From an uncultured Gammaproteobacteria bacterium (lineage in GTDB: Bacteria > Pseudomonadota > Gammaproteobacteria > Arenicellales > JAANXG01): 33,381 nt of DNA. The stretch's first letter is position 1; each line of letters starts with the position of its first letter. Location: the NCBI GenBank assembly GCA_947258975.1, contig CAMYKK010000041.1, forward strand, positions 1 to 33,381, read 5' to 3'. Shown piece by piece: positions 1 to 7,428 of this stretch. The notes beneath the pieces are model-generated. The model saw only the letters and a program-made list of their open reading frames with translations, was not told the origin of the DNA and did no database searches. A program made the position numbers and the translations under genes.

Positions 1-2
1 AG

Positions 3-344
3 ACGCTAAATCGGCGGCCGCATCCTAAAGGGGTCAAAATGCTTAGCATTGCTGGTGAGCTCAGTCCTTGGAATGAGAGAGGTATTCAGCGCTTTCTTGG
101 CTCTGCTCGGGAAACCGCCCCGGTGGCCGCTCAGAAGCTGCAGCCGGATCTGGAGGCCTTCTTGAAGTCAATGACTGACGGCTTGGGGGATGGGTTAGTA
201 ACGGTCGAGTCGACACGCTTGAAAGGAATTGAGCACCGAATGGTGCACGGTACGCATTTATCGATGATCCGTAATATATCGGTAGAAAGCAGCCGTATGC
301 CGCCCGCAGTGCCCCTTATCATCGAATATCTTGAGCAGATGTAA
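3..344 (+). CDS. Alpha/beta-hydrolase (esterase/lipase-like), C-terminal part
   Basis: The reading frame is open from the left edge of the window (no stop before the first Met at 39), so this is the 3' end of a longer gene. The visible protein has two motifs expected near the end of an alpha/beta hydrolase. GDGLV fits the strand carrying the acidic triad residue, and GTHLSMIR carries a His in the position of the catalytic His. The nucleophile elbow (GxSxG) would lie upstream, outside the window. The last residues (IIEYLEQM) form a plausible closing helix. Substrate cannot be inferred. The Met at 39 could be mistaken for a start but has no convincing ribosome binding site. Family assignment is moderately sure, based only on the C-terminal pattern. 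Confidence 0.55.
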   Translation, partial: TLNRRPHPKGVKMLSIAGELSPWNERGIQRFLGSARETAPVAAQKLQPDLEAFLKSMTDGLGDGLVTVESTRLKGIEHRMVHGTHLSMIRNISVESSRMPPAVPLIIEYLEQM

Positions 345-1326
345 TCAAGAAACTCGATTACACCTTCGACTTAGGATGATGCGGCTCGAAGCGCTCCAAA
401 GGCAGCTTTTGCTCTTCAATTCGTGGCCAATAGGGCTGGCTCTTGCCATGTGCGTAGAAGCGTTGAGGAAGTTGATTGGAGTCAACGCGAAGTATCCACT
501 CGGCAACGGTTATAGGCACCACAAGTCTTAGCGCTGCTGGTGCATGCTCCACTATCACAGCCGAAACGGTGGTTCACCGCGAAGAAACCGACAAGCAAGA
601 ATGGGACACTATAGAACCAGGTCGATCGTCCCGCCGATCCGAGTTCAGCTCTGTCATGTGATAATCTGGGATCTACTTTCGCTTTTCTCATTTGCGTGAT
701 GGTCTGCAGCAGAGTTAACGTTCCACGATTCAAATACGGAAACTGTCTACGCGTACGAACCATACTGGCCAACGTCTGCAAAGGATAGGCCCTGCAGCCG
801 TTCAGATCTCCGTTTTCACATCCGACTGAACGGCTCTTCGTGGCCGGTTGGAGCCGTTGCGGTATCAGAGTTTTGACTTTGATCGGATACTATCCATCCA
901 ATCGAGTCTGGGCTAGTAAACGTAATCAACAAAGAAAAGGCCACCATTTATGTGGCAGCCTTCACTCTAATGCACCCCCGTAGCTTCCCTTCAGTGATTA
1001 TGCTAACAAGAATGAAGACGAACATTCTGTAACTCTGATCACAGTCAGAGAAATTAATGTTCTGTGATTTTTATCACGGTCAGGGCAATTGGTGAGAGTT
1101 GTTTTTAGCGCGTCACTGAACCACCGTTCACCATCGATGTAATCCGCGTCACTTCACGTCTTTCGGTGTTTATTCGGCCACAGCCGAGAGATTACGATTT
1201 TTCTGTAAGCGGTTTACATATCCAGCGGACTATTGTGTTTATAATTCCTTGATAATTCGGCAAAGATTATTTGGAACGCAAATTGCCGCCATATAACAAC
1301 TTAGTTTGCCCCGCAGGTAACGCGCT
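345..1326. other. Long non-coding gap with hairpins and CRP-like sites
   Basis: No ORF here looks protein-like; those present have skewed composition and no ribosome binding site. Visible structure: a perfect 10-bp inverted repeat with arms 796-805 and 826-835; a small imperfect hairpin around 937-962 (GCCAC/GTGGC core); and the tandem CRP-like sites described separately. A TATAAT hexamer lies at 1240-1245, about 80 bp ahead of the small gene at 1327, but its best upstream -35 candidates are badly spaced. The region looks like decayed accessory DNA. Confidence 0.5.
1024..1091. promoter_or_regulatory. Two tandem CRP/Vfr-like palindromes in a 34-bp repeat
   Basis: Two imperfect copies of a 34-bp unit stand head to tail. 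Each contains a CRP-type half-site pair: TGTAA-N6-TCACA at 1029-1044 and TGTGA-N6-TCACG at 1063-1078 (consensus TGTGA-N6-TCACA). Both copies are preceded by TTC and followed by a GTCAG and AATT tail, so the similarity exceeds the palindrome. A 34-bp centre-to-centre spacing is close to three helical turns, which would put two dimers on about the same face. Downstream is the small gene at 1327, about 250 bp away. Binding by a CRP/FNR-family protein is inferred. Confidence 0.45.
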
Positions 1327-1539
1327 GTGATCAACTTGAAACAAAACTACATGATGCCCCTTCAGGAAGGAGAGACTCACACTGAAACTATCGGCTGTAG
1401 GCATTCCAATCCGAACCATTGCGCGAGACACAGCATGCTGAATGTGTGCGCCTTCGTGACGAAGGATGGTTTATGTTACGCACCACCTTTATCATGGCAG
1501 AGAGCTTACAAGAAATTGCGTGAAAATGAGAACGTGTAG
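1327..1539 (+). CDS. Small Cys/His-rich hypothetical protein
   Basis: A 70-codon frame with a GTG start. ATGs lie at codons 9 and 10. The core region (about residues 23-60) is rich in Cys, His and aromatic residues: GCRHSNPNHC, then NVCAF, GLCYAPP and SWQRAY. Four Cys plus two His could bind a metal or form disulfides. Composition and codon use look coding, unlike the surrounding gap. There is no signal peptide. Its last 48 bases overlap, on the opposite strand, the foreign tail of the broken reductase gene, so this gene sits right at the breakpoint that removed the end of that reductase. I do not recognise a named family. Existence as a gene is fairly likely; function unknown. Confidence 0.5.
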   Translation: MINLKQNYMMPLQEGETHTETIGCRHSNPNHCARHSMLNVCAFVTKDGLCYAPPLSWQRAYKKLRENENV

Positions 1540-2172
1540 ATGTACAACGGCTTCTTCGTAAGCTTCCTGGGTTGTGGCGAAACCGGCTTTGTAGACGCCA
1601 TTGTTGACGGTGTCATAGATGTGGTTATTGATTTCATCTATTTCAGCACGCATCGAGTCTGAGTAATAGTCACCCGGGACCGCGCCAAGATCATTAAAAG
1701 CGGTGTTGAACATTCTGATGATTTCCGATGACTCGTTGGACACGATGGTCTCCGTCTTTTTATCCCACAACACCGGCACAGTCGCTCGACCCGAATAGTC
1801 AGGGTTTGCCTTGGTGTAGATCTCGCGGAGGTAACGAGCATGGTTGACATTATCAGCAATGACCCCCTCACCAGATTCGAACGTCCAACCCTGATCCCCC
1901 ATGAGCCAGTGCACCACCGAGACAGTGACATGTTTCTCAAGACCCTTGATTACACGAAAGATGAGTGTCCGGTTCGCCCAGGGGCAAGCCAGAGATACGT
2001 AAAGATGGTAGCGATCAGGCTCCGCTTGGAACCCCCCTCCACCACTCGGTCCCGCTGAACCATCGGCAGTAATCCAGTTGCGAAATTGCGACTGGGATCT
2101 TACAAACCGACCCTTACTCAATTTGGTGTCATACCCGCGGTCCTCCCATATCCCATTTACAAGTAATCCCAT
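1492..2172 (-). pseudogene. Glutathionyl-hydroquinone reductase (YqjG/ECM4 type), C-terminally truncated
   Basis: The protein begins like the Xi-class glutathione transferases that reduce glutathionyl-hydroquinones: NGIWEDRGYDTK, then RNWITADGSAGP, and the catalytic motif ACPWANR with Cys63, the same residue number as in E. coli YqjG. The family is normally about 310-330 residues. Here family-like sequence stops near residue 209 (TTQEAYEEAV) and is followed by about 17 unrelated residues read from the antisense of the small gene at 1327-1539. Most of the C-terminal helical domain, including the hydroquinone pocket, is missing, so it is probably inactive. I chose the ATG at 2172, not 2196, because GAGAGG lies 6 bases upstream and family members start MGLLVNG. 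Breakpoint is near 1545-1550. Confidence 0.75.
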
Positions 2173-2196
2173 GATCTGCCTCTCAACGCTATTCAA

Positions 2197-2679
2197 AAAT
2201 TTAAAATCTTCATGCTCAGCCTAAGCTTCCCCCAGACGGTCAATTCGTCGCCTAACCGTATCGGAAAATTGAAATTCCGAAAACCATTTTAACTATTGCG
2301 CCAAATACTCGCACTGATTGAACAACTGGTAACAATTAGAGATGTCCGCTTGCGTGCAAAGTAACGGATGCTCGAGCGCATGACCGGAAGCTAGTATTTA
2401 TGAAAGGTAGGGAAGAAGACACACTACCCTTTAGCCTTTGCTTTGCATCACAGACTGATCCTGTTAAGTAACGAGGAGACATATGATCGCTAGCGCGGAT
2501 ATTGCAGGTACTCATGTAAAAGGGTGCCATGGTCTACACGGGGTCGTTAGCGTTAGTTCTCAACATTGTGAACCAGTGTTTAGTTTGGCGAGTCGGTAGG
2601 AACTCTCAAAACAGCCAAACAATGTTTCCCATGTCCTGTGACTGCCCGGAGATATCCAGAGCCCTTCAACGGATTGATT
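2197..2679. other. Intergenic gap, no supported gene
   Basis: AT-rich spacer between the truncated reductase and the dehydrogenase gene. One 38-codon frame at 2483-2599 has a good GAGGAG Shine-Dalgarno 4 bases before its ATG, but its product has no recognisable features. I see no strong terminator or promoter. Confidence 0.35.
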
Positions 2680-3585
2680 TCAAACTATTTTGGAGAGCGT
2701 ATCTTCTAACGGCTGTGGATTTATACCCAACTCCCGAAATGTTCCATGGACGGGACTCACAACATTATCGTCGCTCATTAAAATAACCTGATCGCGCGTC
2801 AGGGGTGGATTCGAAAGCAGGGCGCTTCCCGCAGCCAGTGCTTTCCAAATTAGAAACGGTACTGGAAGAAATAAACGTCGTTTTTTCAGGTGATTGACAA
2901 TGGTTTCGAGCAACTCACGGTAGCTGTAAATTCGAGGACCACCCAGTTCGTAGATTTTACCTTGCAGATCTATATTCCCGAGTACGCGCACAACCGCTTC
3001 AGCTACGTCCGCAACATGAACTGGTTGTAATCGTGTGGCACCGTTTCCAAAAAGCGGTATGACTGTTACAAAACGGACGAGCTTTAGCAGAGTACCAAGA
3101 AAAGCATCATTGGGTCCGTACAGTGCGCTTGGACGTAAGATTACGGCATTGGGTGCCGCATCCCGCACAGCCTGTTCGCCCGCTGCACGGGCTGCAACAT
3201 AGCGCGACTTTGAACCGAGCTCGGCTCCAATGCCAGAAATATGTACCAAACATGCTCCTGTACCTGCTGACTGCGCCGCGACTTCTCGTGCCCCAACAAC
3301 GTGAACCGCAGAAAAACTCGTCGTGCTTGTTTCCACGTATAAACCCACGGCATTTACGACACTGTCCGCTCCCTCCAAGGCGCGGTGTATGGACTTAACG
3401 TCGGATACATCAGCTTGTATTTGATGAATCGTGTCGCCTACGTCCTGAAACAGATCACTTTGAGGGTGGCGCACGGCCACGCGGACACGGCAACCTTCTT
3501 GCGCCAAATGGTGGACGACACACCGTCCTAGATATCCTGTCCCTCCGAAAACCGTTACTCTGTTGCCTGATAGATTACCTGACAC
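2680..3585 (-). CDS. NAD(P)-binding atypical SDR (NDUFA9/NmrA-like)
   Basis: A complete 301-residue Rossmann protein of the extended/atypical short-chain dehydrogenase group. The nucleotide-binding loop GGTGYLG is at residues 14-20 and is followed by a basic stretch (VRVAVRHP) that would favour NADP. ADSVVNAVG and the LRPSALYGPNDAF region match complex I NDUFA9-like and NmrA-like proteins. The usual catalytic YxxxK appears as Y-V-A-A-R, so classical dehydrogenase catalysis is doubtful, which is common in this subgroup. Bacterial relatives are proposed to handle quinone or lipid cofactors or to serve as redox sensors; none of that can be shown here. The start is GTG at 3585 with no strong ribosome binding site. 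It stands alone between decayed regions. Confidence 0.8.
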   Translation of the reverse strand: MSGNLSGNRVTVFGGTGYLGRCVVHHLAQEGCRVRVAVRHPQSDLFQDVGDTIHQIQADVSDVKSIHRALEGADSVVNAVGLYVETSTTSFSAVHVVGAREVAAQSAGTGACLVHISGIGAELGSKSRYVAARAAGEQAVRDAAPNAVILRPSALYGPNDAFLGTLLKLVRFVTVIPLFGNGATRLQPVHVADVAEAVVRVLGNIDLQGKIYELGGPRIYSYRELLETIVNHLKKRRLFLPVPFLIWKALAAGSALLSNPPLTRDQVILMSDDNVVSPVHGTFRELGINPQPLEDTLSKIV

Positions 3586-3887
3586 GGGAACTCAAAGAAT
3601 CCGATATTGTTTTTCACGAGTATGGTTACCCATCCTGACAATAAGTGATCAGAGCGCAGTACAACAAGTGACACGACTTATACAATAACCGAAATAGCCC
3701 AGTTACGTTAAACAACTCGCGTAACTACGGGATTCAATAGGGTCAGGTTCGATTGATTTACGGTTGTCGCTGTTCCGATAAGTCACCCAAACCGGTCATT
3801 CTGGAATCAACAGCACGAACGGCTCAGTTGGGTCGTTAGCCGCTGTTGTCTATCCATTCGCGAGCTAGTCATGGCGCCAAGGCGGAA
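3586..3887. other. Intergenic gap, no gene seen
   Basis: No convincing frame, RNA gene or terminator. The stretch around 3790-3860 contains short degenerate repeats of GGTCGTTAGC type, of the sort often scattered between genes in gammaproteobacteria, but no clean copy can be defined. Confidence 0.3.
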
Positions 3888-4091
3888 TCATTTCTTCTTA
3901 GGAATCGCGTTTGGCGGTAGAGGCACACAGCCATACCGCAACGCTTCTTTCAACCAAACCCGCGCCGCTTCATAATCCAGTTCGACAGTCTCCGGCACCG
4001 TCATTCCCGTAGCGACACAACCGGGAAAATCGGGGAATGTGGCTAGGTATCCACCGCCTTCACCAATTTCTTGAACGTCAAAACGATAGTC
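3888..4091 (-). pseudogene. HicB-family antitoxin remnant, no start codon
   Basis: The frame reads DVQEIGEGGGYLATFPDFPGCVATGMT, continuing to AARVWLKEALRYGCVPLPP and a lysine tail. This is the core of HicB-type antitoxins (partial RNase H fold), which neutralise the HicA mRNA interferase. The frame is closed on its 5' side by TAA at 4092-4094, and no ATG, GTG or TTG lies between that stop and the conserved core, so the first strand of the domain and the start are lost. No hicA is visible on either side. The downstream DNA-binding HTH found in longer HicB proteins is also absent. I read it as the decayed remains of a hicAB pair. Confidence 0.65.
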
Positions 4092-4105
4092 TTAAGAATT
4101 CATGC

Positions 4106-4372
4106 TCAAATACTTAGCACACGGCAAATAGTCTCCGTAGGCGCATTACCCGGTTCATACGATGTCCAGGGCAATATTTTTTGAACAGAGTAAGCGTTCA
4201 GAAGGATCGCCGCGGGCCTTGAGTCATAAACCCCATCCAGCGTAAACGTTAACTTCGGATATGTCTCCGCGTCCTCGATGTCTGTGTAGCAGTAAAACCA
4301 TCGGGGATATGAGGCCGCAATATTCCCTTCGCCCCAGGACACCTCAGCACCGTTCGTATCACCAGGTGTCAA
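4106..4372 (-). CDS. Hypothetical protein, 88 aa
   Basis: The frame has coding-like composition, with many aromatics and a balanced mix (WFYCYTDIEDAETYPKL, then YDSRPAAILLNAYSVQK). It has no signal peptide or membrane segment. The only in-frame start is a TTG at 4372 without a Shine-Dalgarno. The frame stays open upstream across the stop of the LGFP-repeat gene, so it may be a separate coupled gene or a frameshifted extension of that protein. It lies 25 bases after that gene on the same strand, so they are probably co-transcribed. I recognise no family. Confidence 0.4.
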   Translation of the reverse strand: MTPGDTNGAEVSWGEGNIAASYPRWFYCYTDIEDAETYPKLTFTLDGVYDSRPAAILLNAYSVQKILPWTSYEPGNAPTETICRVLSI

Positions 4373-4397
4373 AGCACATGGGTCATGCTTGCCACAA

Positions 4398-5561
4398 CTA
4401 TGCCACCGGAGCCACGTAAATGTTCAGGTCTCCATTGGGCATCACCTTGGCCGATAGCAGGTGAAATGGGGCCGGTAGGGTCTGAGAGCCCTGCTTCACC
4501 TTCAGGAGCGGATCGAGAGCGGCCTTGAACTCCTTGTTAACATCCTTGGCCTTGAGTTCCATCGAGGTTGGCCACGGAACATGGGTTTGGGCCTGCCATG
4601 CTGACATGTAGCTCCACACCTCACCCTTGGCCCGATTGAAGGCGACGTTGATCCATAAGGTGATGAGGGACGTGGGGTCCGGGAGCACGGGGATATCGAT
4701 GCCGACCCCTGTGAGGACCTTGTATCGGCGATTGGTGACCAGTTTTCCGTTCCACGAATAGTCCTCGATCCCGGCTATTAACGGACCGATCTTGATATAG
4801 ACACGGCCGTTCGATTTAAGCTTGGGGACGATGACATCGGTGAATGCCGCCATCATTTCCGAACTCGAGCGGCTCGCGTTGCCGATTACGAACTTGGTCA
4901 AAGGCGATGCGCTGGCCTTTCCGTGCTTCCAGTAGACCACGCCGTTCTCAAAGTCGGTAAACCTATCCTTGCTGCCTTTGTAGGCCGGAAGCTCGTCGGA
5001 GATGGGATAGCCCAATTTGTTGTTCTTTTCCCATCCCTTGGACGCCCAGTACTTTCGAATGAGGCCGTGGACTTCGTGGGCTGAGATCGATGGCTTCCAG
5101 TAAATGGACCCGCCTTCGAAGTGGTTGAACCGCCCGATTCCGTCTGGCGTCTTGGTCTCGTCGGTGACCGGGAAGCCCAGGAAGCCGGCTTCCCACCCCA
5201 GTCGGCCGAACTTGCTGCGAATCGCTCCATGAGTTTCGAACGCCTCATTCGCTCCCCGCTTCCACAAGATGGCGCCGCCTTGGAACAGGTTGTAGCGTCC
5301 ATCCGCACCACTTCCCGAGTCACGCTCATCTGTCTTGGGATATCCGAGGAAGCTACGCTCCCACCCCAGCTTTTTCCACTTGGCGCGGATCAGACCGTGG
5401 ACTTCGTGTGCACCGGTGAGCGAGTGCCAGAAGATTGAGCCTCCTTTATAGTGTCGATAGCGCCCGACCTTGTCCGCAGTAGGCTTCTCCTTGGTCTTCG
5501 GTGAGCCCAGAAATCCACCCGCGCCCCCGAGCTGCTTATACTTCTCACTAATCGCCGTCAT
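4398..5561 (-). CDS. LGFP-repeat protein
   Basis: The N-terminal half is four LGFP repeats. Their signatures are at about residues 17 (FLGSPKTKE), 71 (FLGYPKTDE), 127 (FLGFPVTDE) and 182 (KLGYPISDE). Each is followed by a GRY/F..F.GG.I.W strand and an AHEVHGLIR helix. LGFP repeats are best known from actinobacterial cell-wall proteins, such as the C-terminal part of corynebacterial mycolyltransferases, and from exported enzymes, where they are thought to bind the envelope. Residues about 220-387 form a second domain I do not recognise, with alternating beta-type segments. There is no signal peptide, so any export would need another route. ATG 5561 is supported by GAGGAAAC just upstream. The gene is followed by the 88-residue hypothetical. 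Confidence 0.8.
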   Translation of the reverse strand: MTAISEKYKQLGGAGGFLGSPKTKEKPTADKVGRYRHYKGGSIFWHSLTGAHEVHGLIRAKWKKLGWERSFLGYPKTDERDSGSGADGRYNLFQGGAILWKRGANEAFETHGAIRSKFGRLGWEAGFLGFPVTDETKTPDGIGRFNHFEGGSIYWKPSISAHEVHGLIRKYWASKGWEKNNKLGYPISDELPAYKGSKDRFTDFENGVVYWKHGKASASPLTKFVIGNASRSSSEMMAAFTDVIVPKLKSNGRVYIKIGPLIAGIEDYSWNGKLVTNRRYKVLTGVGIDIPVLPDPTSLITLWINVAFNRAKGEVWSYMSAWQAQTHVPWPTSMELKAKDVNKEFKAALDPLLKVKQGSQTLPAPFHLLSAKVMPNGDLNIYVAPVA

Positions 5562-5818
5562 GCTTGTTTCCTCGTGTCGAAGTAGTCGGTCGTCGTGCTA
5601 CAAACATTCTCGATATCACCCGGGAGTCGGGCTACGGTGTCGAGAATAGCATTCTTGGGTGTTGACAAGCGCCCAATTTGGACCCAGGCGACTGTATAGA
5701 CTTCCACAAGTTAGCACGCCGATCGGCGCCGAGACCCGGCGCCGGTTAGAGTCTTTTCTGACTCAAGTACATCGGGCACTGAGTGCCAGATCAAATGCAG
5801 ATTAATACAGATTAGAAC

Positions 5819-5880
5819 TGTGCCATAGAAAATTTCGTATCTCACAAAAACAACCGCTTATCTCGACGTTCTATGGCACA
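5819..5880. repeat. Perfect 12-bp inverted repeat, 38-bp spacer
   Basis: The left arm TGTGCCATAGAA (5819-5830) and right arm TTCTATGGCACA (5869-5880) are exact reverse complements. The 38-bp spacer is AT-rich and has no T-run after it, so a rho-independent terminator is unlikely. Its position 37 bp before a tRNA-Arg 3' fragment suggests a recombinase site or the ends of a very small mobile relic. Confidence 0.6.
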
Positions 5881-5917
5881 AAATCGCCGGAAAGCCGCAT
5901 AAAACCTCGCTTTACGT

Positions 5918-5964
5918 CCTGGCTACGAACCAGGCGGTCGCAGGTTCGATTCCTGCGCGGCCCA
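5918..5964 (+). pseudogene. tRNA-Arg(ACG) 3' fragment (relic attachment site)
   Basis: The sequence folds as the 3' half of a tRNA. It has an anticodon stem CCTGG/CCAGG with loop CTACGAA (anticodon ACG at 5925-5927), variable CGGTC, T-arm GCAGG-TTCGATT-CCTGC, then acceptor strand GCGGCCC and a discriminator A. Upstream there is no D-arm and no matching GGGCCGC strand, so the 5' half is absent. Such fragments are left when an element integrates in a tRNA 3' end and carries a copy of that end. The intact tRNA-Arg is not in this window. Confidence 0.75.
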
Positions 5965-6003
5965 CTCAAGCACGGTTAATCCGATGTAAACCGTCATTGA
6001 TAT

Positions 6004-6133
6004 TTGACCCACGATCGGTATCGAACGCTGACTGATCCGCCAACGCTTCATATACACTATCAATTTGGAAGACATTAATCTTCGAATACGTGGGTCAAGT
6101 TTCGATGCCGATTGCCGCTAAAGTTGGTCATTT
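6004..6133. mobile_element. Possible end of an IS21-like element
   Basis: TTGACCCACG (6004-6013) and CGTGGGTCAA (6089-6098) are perfect inverted copies. A degenerate direct copy (GTTGGTCATTTTT) follows near 6124. Multiple GTGGGTCA-type repeats near a terminus resemble the ends of IS21-family insertion sequences. No istA or istB coding remains. The family call is tentative. Confidence 0.3.
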
Positions 6134-6215
6134 TTGCGTGCCGGTTAATAGCCGACAACAGGGGTATTCTTAAGAAGTTGGGTGGAGTGAGTTCAGGACA
6201 TATAGAGGTGGAAGT

Positions 6216-6238
6216 TGGGGGTATATATGGGGGTATAT
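6216..6238. promoter_or_regulatory. Two 11-bp direct repeats upstream of xthA
   Basis: TGGGGGTATAT occurs at 6216-6226 and again at 6228-6238, a 12-bp period, about 52-74 bp before the xthA start. The TATAT parts could supply a -10 element, and the repeat could be an operator. No partner protein can be named. Confidence 0.25.
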
Positions 6239-6289
6239 TGTTATATTAGGCTAATTATAAACTAGTATAACCAATATGTTATAGCCATA

Positions 6290-7102
6290 ATGAAAATCGC
6301 TTCCTGGAATGTAAATTCTTTGCGCGTTCGCCTGCCGCAGGTGCTGGACTGGCTGCAGTCCCATCCCGTCGATATCCTGTGTCTGCAGGAAACCAAACTC
6401 GTGGATGACGAGTTCCCTGCCGCCGCCGTCGAAGAGGCCGGATATCACGTCGTCTACGCCGGACAGAAGACCTACAACGGTGTCGCCATCCTCAGCACAC
6501 AGGAGGCAGCGGATGTGGTCACCGATTTACCGTCCATGGATGATCCCCAGCGGCGGGTGTTGGGGGCGACCATTGGCAAACTCCGCGTACTGAATGTCTA
6601 CATCCCTAATGGCCAGTCGGTCGACTCGGAGAAGTATCGCTACAAAATGGACTGGCTGCAGCGGCTGCAAGACTACGTAGCTCAACAATTGCGTTTGTAT
6701 CCGCAATTTATCTTGTTGGGTGACTTCAATATTGCCCCAGAGGAGGCAGATGTGCATGACCCGGAATTGTGGGCAGGCAAAGTGCTGTTTAGTGATGCGG
6801 AGCGGCAAGCATTCCGCCGATTGATCGCGCTGGGCCTGCACGACACATTTCGGAAATTTTCCCAACCCGAGAACACATTTTCCTGGTGGGACTATCGGGC
6901 TGCGGCGTTCCGGCGTAAGTTGGGATTGCGCATTGACCATATCCTGTGCAGTACCGCCTTGTACGAGCAATGCGTCACATCGACCATCGACCAGGATCCG
7001 CGGAAGTGGGAACGCCCCTCCGATCATGCACCGGCGGTCGCTGAGTTTGCGAGCAGTTCGGATATCGCGCCACGGATCCCGCAGGCTGGCGAAGAATCAT
7101 AA
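6290..7102 (+). CDS. xthA: Exodeoxyribonuclease III
   Basis: This 270-residue endonuclease/exonuclease/phosphatase-fold protein is the main AP endonuclease and 3'-5' exonuclease of base-excision repair. All catalytic landmarks are visible: MKIASWNVNS with Asn7, LQETK with Glu34, NVYIPNGQ (Tyr104), GDFNIAP with Asp145 and Asn147, RIDHIL (Asp216), and SDHAPAVAEF with Asp245-His246. Length is normal (E. coli 268). It is the first gene of the GC-rich chromosomal part and stands alone. Its start is an ATG in an AT-rich leader with no clear Shine-Dalgarno. The C-terminal tail beyond residue 254 is unconserved. Confidence 0.95.
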   Translation: MKIASWNVNSLRVRLPQVLDWLQSHPVDILCLQETKLVDDEFPAAAVEEAGYHVVYAGQKTYNGVAILSTQEAADVVTDLPSMDDPQRRVLGATIGKLRVLNVYIPNGQSVDSEKYRYKMDWLQRLQDYVAQQLRLYPQFILLGDFNIAPEEADVHDPELWAGKVLFSDAERQAFRRLIALGLHDTFRKFSQPENTFSWWDYRAAAFRRKLGLRIDHILCSTALYEQCVTSTIDQDPRKWERPSDHAPAVAEFASSSDIAPRIPQAGEES

Positions 7103-7428
7103 GATCCTTTGTTGCTGTACTCCTCGGCGTGACTGGCATTATTGTGCTTCCGAGCGCGCGCAGCGGTACTGTAATTCTACGCCAGCACGGTGCGAAGCGT
7201 CTTGAGATCCATCGTTGTTGCACGCCCCAGGATGACAAATACCATCATGTCATTCTGAGCGAGCACAACGAGCGAAGCATCTTGAGGTCGTTCATTGTTG
7301 AACGTCCGGAGACGACAGGCGCTGTTGTCATGCCATAACAATCACCTGTCCGGCGGGGCAGACCGTTAGCCCGCCTTTCCACCCAGGCGCGGCGCTTGGT
7401 GGTGTGAGTCAGACGTCAATTCCAGGGA
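7103..7428. other. Gap between convergent xthA and thioesterase genes
   Basis: Contains two copies of a REP-like unit (listed separately) and no gene. Frames here translate to the VILSEHNERSILR type of peptide, which comes from such intergenic repeats and is not evidence of a gene. The right end (about 7340-7428) shows nothing distinctive. Confidence 0.5.
7185..7317. repeat. REP-like intergenic repeat, two degenerate tandem copies
   Basis: Units at 7185-7237 and 7263-7317 share the frame GCAC..GCGAAGC.TCTTGAG.TC..TTGTTG.ACG.CC....GA.GACA. The second is preceded by TCATTCTGAGCGAGC. The AGCGAAGCATCTTGAG core is of a kind found between genes in many bacteria. The placement between convergent genes is typical of REP-type elements. 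Confidence 0.55.

Larger units (their letters stand above)
5562..6289. other. Intergenic gap with tRNA relic, inverted repeat and possible IS end
   Basis: No ORF is credible. In order it contains a 12-bp perfect inverted repeat (5819-5880), the 3' half of a tRNA-Arg (5918-5964), a 10-bp inverted repeat of TTGACCCACG type (6004-6098), and an AT-rich stretch with two GGGGGTATAT direct repeats just ahead of xthA. The gap separates scarred accessory DNA on the left from normal GC-rich chromosome on the right. Confidence 0.6.

Noticed and set aside
482-781. 99-codon frame on the minus strand
   Set aside because: No Shine-Dalgarno, odd composition, no motif; lies in a decayed gap.
2483-2599. 38-codon frame with a good GAGGAG ribosome binding site
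   Set aside because: Product has no recognisable feature, the spacer is short (4 bases) and nothing supports conservation.
7129-7338. 69-codon frame after xthA
   Set aside because: It is a translation of REP-like repeats; such frames are common artefacts.
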